This document shows positions 12,599-17,778 of a stretch of DNA of 17,778 nt, one piece after another. The stretch's first letter is position 1, and every line of letters begins with the position of its first letter. Both the position numbers and the translations under genes were made by a program. The DNA is taken from the NCBI GenBank assembly GCA_946480605.1, contig CAMLKW010000073.1:1-17778 (forward strand), given 5' to 3'. Under the pieces are notes generated by a model, which made no database searches, had not been told where the DNA came from, and saw only the letters and a list, made by a program, of their open reading frames with translations. The DNA comes from an uncultured Roseateles sp. GTDB lineage: Bacteria; Pseudomonadota; Gammaproteobacteria; Burkholderiales; Burkholderiaceae.

Positions 12599-13519
12599 TC
12601 AGCTGCCGCCGTTCTGCATCAGCTGGCCCACGGTCACCGCCGGCAATGTCAGGCGGTTGTCCACGCCGCGCACGCCGGAGGTCGCAGCCGCCACGACGGT
12701 GGCGCGTTCCTTGGTCTGGGCATCGGGCGCCTGGCCCTCCAGCTTCACGATGCCATGGTCCGTGCTGACCGCGATGGGCACGACGGCAAGTGTCGAGTCG
12801 GAGGCCAGGGCCTCGCGCACCTTGATCGTGATACCGGTGTCCTCGGGAACGGCCGCGGGCGGCGTCACGGGGTTGGTCTGTTGGGCCAGCACCAGCGGCT
12901 CGGCCGACGGCGGCGTCACGACGGGCGTGGCCGGAGCTGGCTCAGGCTGCAGGGCCGGTGGCGGCTCAGCCAGGGCCAGCGTCTCGGGCAGCGGCATCAG
13001 CGTGCGGGCCACCGGGGCAGGCGCCTCGACCTTGGGAGCAACGACCGGCTTGGGCGTTTCGACGGGCTTGGAGACCGCGGCGACCTGGGGCGCCGGCTCG
13101 GCGGCCACCGCGCCGGCGGCGGCGGGCGCCTCGGCCAGCAGCACGTCCTCGGGCGACGAGGCGGCATCGGCCGGCGGCGCCACCTGGCCGGTGACGAGGG
13201 GTGGCAGCTCGGCTGCAGCCGGCGTGGGGGACTGGCGCGACATGCTCGCCGCCAGGACGATCAGCGCCGCGCCGGCACCCACGCCCACGACCCAGGGCAT
13301 GGCATGGCCCGAGCGGCGTACCGGGCCGGCGCCGGGCGCGGCCATGGGCTCGGGCGACACCCAGCCCAGCGGATCGGTCGCCCGGATCTTGGCTGACGGG
13401 CGCGGCGTGCGCGGCTTCAGCGGCGCGCCGGCGGGGCGAGCCGACGCCAGCGTCGGCTCGCGGCCCTTCTCGATGTGGTCAAGCCAACCTTCCGGGTGCA
13501 CGGACTTGGGGAACTTCAT
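12599..13519 (-). CDS. Membrane-anchored BON-domain protein with Pro/Ala-rich linker
   Basis: The 306-residue product has a basic cytoplasmic N-terminal segment (1-73), one membrane helix (about 74-93, MPWVVGVGAGAALIVLAASM) and a long Pro/Ala/Val-rich linker (about 97-225). It ends in a BON domain (about 227-292: KVREAL, VSTDHGIVKLEG, RGVDNRL). BON domains bind phospholipid or act as periplasmic envelope-stress modules, as in OsmY and DolP. The layout suggests a single-pass inner-membrane protein that holds the BON domain out in the periplasm, rather than the usual secreted BON protein. The start is supported by a perfect AGGAGG at 13525-13530 on the minus strand. No function can be assigned beyond a likely envelope role. 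Confidence 0.8.
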   Translation of the reverse strand: MKFPKSVHPEGWLDHIEKGREPTLASARPAGAPLKPRTPRPSAKIRATDPLGWVSPEPMAAPGAGPVRRSGHAMPWVVGVGAGAALIVLAASMSRQSPTPAAAELPPLVTGQVAPPADAASSPEDVLLAEAPAAAGAVAAEPAPQVAAVSKPVETPKPVVAPKVEAPAPVARTLMPLPETLALAEPPPALQPEPAPATPVVTPPSAEPLVLAQQTNPVTPPAAVPEDTGITIKVREALASDSTLAVVPIAVSTDHGIVKLEGQAPDAQTKERATVVAAATSGVRGVDNRLTLPAVTVGQLMQNGGS

Positions 13520-13524
13520 CTGGG

Positions 13525-13530
13525 CCTCCT
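13525..13530 (-). promoter_or_regulatory. Ribosome binding site of the BON-domain gene
   Basis: AGGAGG on the minus strand stands five bases before the ATG (13517-13519) and fixes the start. The rest of the 129-base gap up to 13648 must hold the promoter, but I see no convincing -35/-10 pair in it. Confidence 0.75.
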
Positions 13531-13648
13531 GCGTCGCGAATCGACGGTTGCGATGGAGACCATTCTTGGGACGGCGGCACGGACCGCTTGAAGGCCCAGG
13601 CTGCCTCTCCTTGTAGGACAGCGAGCCGCGCGGACATGTGCGGCGGCG

Positions 13649-14503
13649 TCAGAAGCCCCGCACCGGCAGGGTCGCGTCACGCTGCAGCCAGTTGCGCGGC
13701 GAGTAGCGGCTGCCCGCGTCCGTCACGTGCAGCGTGTAGGCATGGCGCGACTTGTCCGAGCGGTTGGCCGCCGAGTAGTGCGGCAGCAGACCGTGGAAGA
13801 CCACCAGCGAGCCGGCCTCCACCTCCAGCGGGATGGCCTGCCGCGAATCCGCGGCGGGCCAGGGCGTCGCGTCCACCGCCTCCATCCAGGCCTTGCGGCC
13901 CTCGCGCACGAAGCGCTCGCGCAGCACGCCGCGCGCGCCGCGGTGGCCGCCGGGCTCGGTCCACAGGCAGCCGTTGTGCAGCGTGGCGTCCTCCAGCGCG
14001 AACCAGAAGGTCGTCACCGTGATGGGGTCGCTCTCGAAGAAGCTGGCGTCCTGGTGCCAGCGCACCTCGCCGCCGATGCCGGGCTGCTTGAAGATGAACA
14101 TGCTCTGCCAGACCTGCGGCCGCGCGAGGCCCAGCGCCGCCGCCACGCCGCGCAACTCCTCGCCCTTGGAGAAGGCGCTGAACACCGGGTCCAGGTCGTG
14201 CATCGCGTGGCCTATCTTGTTGATGGCCAGCTCCTTGGGCACGCGCAACCGGCCTTCGGCGTCGAAGGCCTCCTCCTCGAAGAAGCAGCGCACCTGGTCG
14301 CCGCTGTCGAGGAAGTAGTCGTCCACGTGGCGCTGCTGCTCCTCGGTCGTGAAGACGGGGCGCTGCTCGCCGGGGTCGAAGGCCTCGACGATCTGCAGCG
14401 CGCGCTCGCGCAGCGCGGCGATGTCTTCGGCACGCTTGAAGCCCGGGATGACGAGGTAGCCCTGTTCGGCGTAGGCAGCAGCGAGGTTGGCGTCAGCAGT
14501 CAT
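13649..14503 (-). CDS. PhyH-family Fe(II)/2-oxoglutarate dioxygenase, PHYHD1-like
   Basis: The 284-residue product is a phytanoyl-CoA-dioxygenase-family enzyme, which hydroxylates an unknown substrate using Fe(II), oxygen and 2-oxoglutarate. The iron ligands are visible as H150-Q-D152 (VRWHQDASFF) and H242 in LPHYSAANRSDKSR. R253 in the same motif should bind 2-oxoglutarate. The segments DYFLDSGDQVR, AINKIGHAMHDLDPVF, QSMFIFKQPGIGGEV, NGCLWTEPGGHRGA and SPRNWLQ closely resemble animal PHYHD1 more than human PHYH itself. I chose the ATG at 14501-14503; 17 further codons are open upstream, but they start at a position without a binding site. It is divergent from the SRPBCC gene across an 83-base gap with a palindrome. 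Family certain, substrate unknown. Confidence 0.9.
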   Translation of the reverse strand: MTADANLAAAYAEQGYLVIPGFKRAEDIAALRERALQIVEAFDPGEQRPVFTTEEQQRHVDDYFLDSGDQVRCFFEEEAFDAEGRLRVPKELAINKIGHAMHDLDPVFSAFSKGEELRGVAAALGLARPQVWQSMFIFKQPGIGGEVRWHQDASFFESDPITVTTFWFALEDATLHNGCLWTEPGGHRGARGVLRERFVREGRKAWMEAVDATPWPAADSRQAIPLEVEAGSLVVFHGLLPHYSAANRSDKSRHAYTLHVTDAGSRYSPRNWLQRDATLPVRGF

Positions 14504-14534
14504 GAGGATGCTCGGGGAGTTGTGCCGATTGTGC

Positions 14535-14552
14535 GGGCGCCGCGCGGCGCCC
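14535..14552. repeat. 18-bp perfect palindrome in the divergent promoter region
   Basis: GGGCGCC-GCGC-GGCGCCC reads the same on both strands. It lies between the start codons of the PhyH gene (14503) and the SRPBCC gene (14587). It could be an operator for a shared regulator or just a GC-rich hairpin in a leader RNA. Confidence 0.55.
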
Positions 14553-14586
14553 ACAGTGTCATCACGCCCTCTTTGCTGGAGACGCC

Positions 14587-15117
14587 ATGAAAGCGCTGAA
14601 GCTGCTGCTGGTCCTCGTCGTCGTGCTGCTGGCCCTGCTGGTGGGAGGCGGGCTGCTGCTGTCGCCCCGGTTCAGCCTGTCGCGCAGCGTGGTCATCAAC
14701 GCGGCGCCCGACAAGATCTACGCGCTGGTGGCGGACCCGCGCGGCTGGAAAGCGTGGAGCGTCTGGAACCGCCGCGACCCGGCCATGGCCATCGAGTACA
14801 GCGGCCCGGCCTCGGGCCCGGGCGCCGTCTGGGCCTGGAAGAGCAAGACCGAGGGCGACGGCCGCATGACGTTCACGACGGCCGAGCCGGGCAGGCGGCT
14901 GGGCTACGAACTGTTCTTCCCGGACTTCGGCACCACCTCCACCGGCGAGCTGCGGCTGGAGCCCAACGGCGGCGGCACCCAGGTCACCTGGACCATGAAC
15001 GGCGACATGGGCGCCAATCCGGTCTACCGCTGGATGGGCCTGTTCATGGACAAGATGGTGGGGCCGGACTTCGATGCCGGCCTGGCCCACCTGAAGGCAC
15101 TCGCCGAGAAGCCCTGA
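14587..15117 (+). CDS. SRPBCC (START/polyketide-cyclase-like) protein with N-terminal membrane anchor
   Basis: The 176-residue product starts with a hydrophobic helix (about residues 5-25) and continues as a SRPBCC fold: SRSVVINAAPDKIYALVADPRGWKAWS (about 33-60) is the usual first strand and helices, and the C-terminal helix (about 153-172) is the usual cap. This fold binds hydrophobic ligands in a deep cavity, but no ligand can be named. The domain should face the periplasm, held by the uncleaved N-terminal helix. A GGAG at 14578-14581 supports the start. Its stop codon touches the stop of the next, convergent gene with no base between (TGATCA at 15115-15120). Confidence 0.82.
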   Translation: MKALKLLLVLVVVLLALLVGGGLLLSPRFSLSRSVVINAAPDKIYALVADPRGWKAWSVWNRRDPAMAIEYSGPASGPGAVWAWKSKTEGDGRMTFTTAEPGRRLGYELFFPDFGTTSTGELRLEPNGGGTQVTWTMNGDMGANPVYRWMGLFMDKMVGPDFDAGLAHLKALAEKP

Positions 15118-15786
15118 TCAGGTCGGCTCCCACACCAGCGCCAGCGCCAGCGCGGCCTCGGTGACCGCCTGGCCCAGCGGCGTGCCGGGGTCGGGGCGCC
15201 GCAGGTGCGGCACGCCGCGGCTCAGGTCCACGCTGCCGACCACCTCGCCGCCCTGCAGCATCTCGTAGCCCACCGGCGCCGCCGTCGCGAGCGCGCTGCC
15301 TTCCAGGCGGTGCACGGAGCGCAGGCCCAGCGTCAGCGCGCCGCGCTGGTAGCTGCCCTCGCGCGTCTGCTGGCCCCACTGCACCCGGCCTTCGCCGATC
15401 TGCAGTGCGGCATCGGAGGCGCCACGCCAGCGGCAGTTCAGCGTCCAGGGCTTGGTGGCCAACGCCAGCAACCTGGCCGTCACCTCGGTCTGGCGCGCCG
15501 TGCAATCGGCCTCGCTGTCGCCGGCCGGGCCGGCCCACGTGTAGCGCAGCGGCGCGCGGCCGGTGGCCAGCGTATCGAACAGCGACAGCCGGTCAGCCCC
15601 ACGGTCGTAGCGCACGCGCTGGCCACGCAGCTCGAACTCGCCCTTGCGCCCCCAGCCCGGCTTGCCGAAGGACTCCTCGGGCACCGCGGCCAGCGATGCG
15701 GGCTGCGCCATGCGCGCCTCGCGCACCACGCCGCAGCCGGCCAGCAGGGCCAACAACGCACCGGCAACCGTCACTGGATATCGCAT
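15118..15786 (-). CDS. Uncharacterised lipoprotein, first of a tandem pair of paralogues
   Basis: The 222-residue product has a lipoprotein signal ending LLAGC (C18). I do not recognise a named family. Its sequence is clearly related to the next gene upstream (15879-16586): shared blocks include EESFGKP-WGR-GEF, GQRVRY-RGA-RL-LF, IGEG, LTLGLRSVH-LEGS, VGYEML, VVGS-D and RRPDP-TPLG-AV-EAALALAL. Two cysteines besides the lipidated one (C95 and C118) are conserved in both, so a disulfide is likely in the periplasm. A TAGAGT at 15819-15824, with a CTGGCA 17 bases upstream of it, could be the promoter, 33 bases before the ATG. The copy is intact. Confidence 0.78.
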   Translation of the reverse strand: MRYPVTVAGALLALLAGCGVVREARMAQPASLAAVPEESFGKPGWGRKGEFELRGQRVRYDRGADRLSLFDTLATGRAPLRYTWAGPAGDSEADCTARQTEVTARLLALATKPWTLNCRWRGASDAALQIGEGRVQWGQQTREGSYQRGALTLGLRSVHRLEGSALATAAPVGYEMLQGGEVVGSVDLSRGVPHLRRPDPGTPLGQAVTEAALALALVWEPT

Positions 15787-15818
15787 TCACCACCTCATCG
15801 CTGTCGTCGAAACAACGC

Positions 15819-15847
15819 ACTCTAGGCGGCCGGTGCGAGGATGCCAG
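15819..15847 (-). promoter_or_regulatory. Candidate sigma-70 promoter of the downstream lipoprotein copy
   Basis: On the minus strand CTGGCA (15842-15847) and TAGAGT (15819-15824) are separated by 17 bases. They match the -35 and -10 consensus at four of six positions each. The -10 and its flanks (CCTAGAGTG) recur upstream of the paralogous gene at 16615-16620. Confidence 0.4.
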
Positions 15848-15878
15848 TCCTCACCCGTGACTGCCGGCACGGTGGTGT

Positions 15879-16586
15879 TCAGCGCAACGCGGCGGGCTCT
15901 GAGACCAGCGCGAGCGCCAGTGCCGCCTCGGCGACGGCGCGGCCCAGCGGCGTGGCAGGGTCGGGGCGGCGCAGCCGGGGCGTGGCGCCGCTGACGTCCA
16001 GACTGCCCACCACCGTACCCTGGTGCAGCATCTCGTAGCCCACGGCCGGCGTCTGCGGCGTGCGGCTGCCCTCCAGCAGGTGCACGGAGCGCAGGCCCAG
16101 CGTCAGGTCGCCGCGGCGGTAGGCGCCCTCGCGGCTCAGCACGCCGCCGCGCTGCTGGCCCTCGCCGATCTGCAACATGGCCGCGGGCGCGCTGCCCCAG
16201 CGGCAGCTCAGCACCCAGGGCCTGGGGCCGGCCGCACGGCCGTTGGCGCTCTGCTGCGGGGTCCAGGCTTCGCAGGTGCTGGCGCCGTCGCCGCCCGGGC
16301 CGGCCCCGCTGAAGCGCAGCGCCGTCTTGAGCTCGGCCGCCAGCGGCTCGAACAGCGCCAGCCGCTCGGCGCCACGCTCGTAGCGCACGCGCTGGCCGCC
16401 CAGCATGAACTCGCCCTGACGCCCCCAGTTGGGCTTGCCGAAGCTTTCCTCGGCCACGCCCGCCACGGACGCCGCCTGGGCCATTCGCGCCGTCACCGGA
16501 ACCGGCACCGGTCTGCCGTCGCGCACCGAGGCACAGCCGGCCAGCAGCAGGACAAAGCAGGTAAGGACGAGTGGCGAACGAAGCAT
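15879..16586 (-). CDS. Uncharacterised lipoprotein, second of the tandem pair of paralogues
   Basis: The 235-residue product has a lipoprotein signal with LLAGC (C18) and is homologous to the neighbouring lipoprotein over the whole mature part, with the shared cysteines at C105 and C128. The frame allows a GTG start ten codons earlier (16616). I prefer the ATG at 16584-16586: it gives a compact signal peptide of the same length as the paralogue, and the GTG would overlap the TAGAGT promoter-like element at 16615-16620. It has 92 bases to the next gene on its strand, so the two may be separately transcribed. It follows the PBP1A gene by 87 bases. Function unknown; an envelope role is suggested only by location and lipidation. 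Confidence 0.77.
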   Translation of the reverse strand: MLRSPLVLTCFVLLLAGCASVRDGRPVPVPVTARMAQAASVAGVAEESFGKPNWGRQGEFMLGGQRVRYERGAERLALFEPLAAELKTALRFSGAGPGGDGASTCEAWTPQQSANGRAAGPRPWVLSCRWGSAPAAMLQIGEGQQRGGVLSREGAYRRGDLTLGLRSVHLLEGSRTPQTPAVGYEMLHQGTVVGSLDVSGATPRLRRPDPATPLGRAVAEAALALALVSEPAALR

Positions 16587-16614
16587 GGTGATGAGCGCAG
16601 TGTTGACGACGGCC

Positions 16615-16620
16615 ACTCTA
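16615..16620 (-). promoter_or_regulatory. Candidate -10 element of the upstream lipoprotein copy
   Basis: TAGAGT on the minus strand, 29 bases before the chosen ATG, is embedded in CCTAGAGTG exactly as for the paralogue. No good -35 is seen at the normal distance. Confidence 0.3.
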
Positions 16621-16673
16621 GGGCCACGCCGGGCAGCCAGGAAACTGTTACCCGCGTTGCGTCCTGTCGCGGC

Positions 16674-17778
16674 TCAAGGGGCCGCAGGCTCCGACGCAGC
16701 GGCCGACGCTGCGTCGGCCGGCGCTGCGGCAACGCCGATGCGCGCGATCGCCAGCTCGCCCGCGAACTCCTCGTAGAACCAGTCGTCGCCCACCTTCACC
16801 AACCCTTGCTCGGGCGGCGCGATCTGCGTGTTGGGCTGGCCCCTGAGCGCGACCGCCATGGTCGCGGCCCAGACCGGCAGCGCCAGGCCGCCGCCGCTCT
16901 CGCGCTCGCCCAGCGACTTCGGGGTCGGATAGCCAATCCACACCGCCCCGGCGCGCGCGGCCTGGAAGCCGCAGAACCAGGCGTCGATGGCGTCGTTGGT
17001 GGTGCCGGTCTTGCCGTACAGGTCCCAGCGGCCCAGCAGGCTGCTGGCGCGGGCGCCGGTGCCCTCGCGCGTCACGGCGGCCAGCAGCTGCGCCGTCATG
17101 AAGGCGTTGCGCGGGCTGATGGCCTGGCGGGCCTTGGGCGGGTCGGCCTGCCAGATCACCTCGCCCTGCGCGTCCTGCACGCGCTGGATCAGCCAGCCGG
17201 TGGGCAGTTGGCCCTGGTTGGCAAACACGGCATAGGCCTGCGCCATCTGCAGCGGCGTGACGGCACCGCTGCCCAGCGCGAGGGTCAGGTTCAGCGGCTG
17301 CTTGTCCTCGTCCAGCCCGAAGCGGCCGGACCAGGCGCGCACGCGCTGCGGCCCCAGCGCCTGTGCCACGCGGATGGTGACCATGTTCTTGGAGCGCGCC
17401 AGCGCCTCGCGCAGTGTCAGCGCCTCTTCGTAGGTGCCGTCGTAGTTGCGCGGCGCCCAGTCGCCCTGCTCGAAGGGCTGGTCGCTGACCAGCGTGCCGG
17501 CCCAGGCACCCTGGTCCAGCAGCGCCGAGTAGACGAAGGGCTTGAAGGCCGAGCCCGGCTGGCGCCAGGCCTGCGTGGCCGAGTTGAACTGGTTGCGCGT
17601 GAAGTCGAAGCCGCCCACCAGCGCGCGGATGGCGCCGCTTTGCGGGTCCAGCGTGACGACGGCGCCCTCGGCCTGCGGCGTCTGGCTCAGCAGCCACTGG
17701 CCGCCCTGGCCCTCCAGCACGCGCACGACGGCGCCGCGCTTGGCACCGGCCAGCGAGCGCAGCGCGCCGCCCTTCAGC
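16674..17778 (-). CDS. mrcA: Class A penicillin-binding protein (PBP1A type), C-terminal part
   Basis: The gene enters from the right edge. The frame is open from the edge to the stop at 16674, about 368 codons. It encodes the transpeptidase domain of a bifunctional peptidoglycan glycosyltransferase/transpeptidase that crosslinks the cell wall from the inner membrane. The active-site motifs are all present: SxxK as SAFK (serine codon 17550-17552), SxN as SKN (17385-17393) and KTG (17004-17012, GKTGTTND). The GAVVTLDPQSGAIRALVGGF opening and the WIGYPTPKSLG segment are typical of PBP1A. A short Ala/Pro-rich tail ends the protein. The glycosyltransferase domain and the start are outside the window. 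The symbol mrcA (ponA) is by family and could be another class A PBP. Confidence 0.9.
   Translation of the reverse strand, partial: LKGGALRSLAGAKRGAVVRVLEGQGGQWLLSQTPQAEGAVVTLDPQSGAIRALVGGFDFTRNQFNSATQAWRQPGSAFKPFVYSALLDQGAWAGTLVSDQPFEQGDWAPRNYDGTYEEALTLREALARSKNMVTIRVAQALGPQRVRAWSGRFGLDEDKQPLNLTLALGSGAVTPLQMAQAYAVFANQGQLPTGWLIQRVQDAQGEVIWQADPPKARQAISPRNAFMTAQLLAAVTREGTGARASSLLGRWDLYGKTGTTNDAIDAWFCGFQAARAGAVWIGYPTPKSLGERESGGGLALPVWAATMAVALRGQPNTQIAPPEQGLVKVGDDWFYEEFAGELAIARIGVAAAPADAASAAASEPAAP

Noticed and set aside
12441..13616. Plus-strand open frames (325 and 391 codons) opposite the BON gene
   Set aside because: The minus strand has a BON domain, a membrane helix, and a perfect ribosome binding site; the + frames are Gly/Arg- or Ala/Ser-rich without motifs and cross the terminator.

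Overview
This window is very GC-rich, and every gene in it matches Betaproteobacteria of the order Burkholderiales. The imuA-imuB-dnaE2 cassette, MsrPQ, the FolB-like/TtcA pair and the protein sequences fit a Roseateles/Rubrivivax/Leptothrix-type organism. The genus is an inference. There are no insertion sequences, integrase genes, tRNA or rRNA genes, or CRISPR arrays. The window reads as ordinary chromosome with a few less usual genes.

Region 1 (1-4826, + strand) is the SOS mutasome. It holds the 3' end of imuA, then imuB and dnaE2 (imuC), joined by overlapping start and stop codons. ImuB is unusually short at its N-terminus. Region 2 (4907-6486, +) is the msrP-msrQ pair, which repairs methionine sulfoxide in periplasmic proteins. 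Region 3 (6528-8704, +) encodes a 416-residue fusion of a flavin-dependent reductase-like domain to a dihydroneopterin-aldolase (FolB) domain. It is followed five bases later by ttcA, the tRNA 2-thiocytidine enzyme. Region 4 (8819-12531, +) has a GH18 glycosidase-like lipoprotein, a DUF4136 lipoprotein, glmU (UDP-GlcNAc synthesis) and an unrecognised 142-residue protein. It closes with a clear hairpin terminator that can serve both strands.

Region 5 (12599-17778) is mostly on the minus strand. It holds a membrane-anchored BON-domain protein, a PHYHD1-like Fe(II)/2-oxoglutarate oxygenase, a divergent + strand SRPBCC protein, two tandem paralogous lipoproteins, and the C-terminal half of a class A penicillin-binding protein (PBP1A type) that runs off the right edge.

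Several products serve the cell envelope (GlmU, PBP1A, GH18 lipoprotein, DUF4136, paired lipoproteins, BON protein) or stress and damage repair (ImuB/DnaE2, MsrPQ). I see no evidence of a single new multi-gene system. The observations most worth checking are the reductase-FolB fusion, the shortened ImuB, and the duplicated lipoproteins, which carry matching promoter-like elements.
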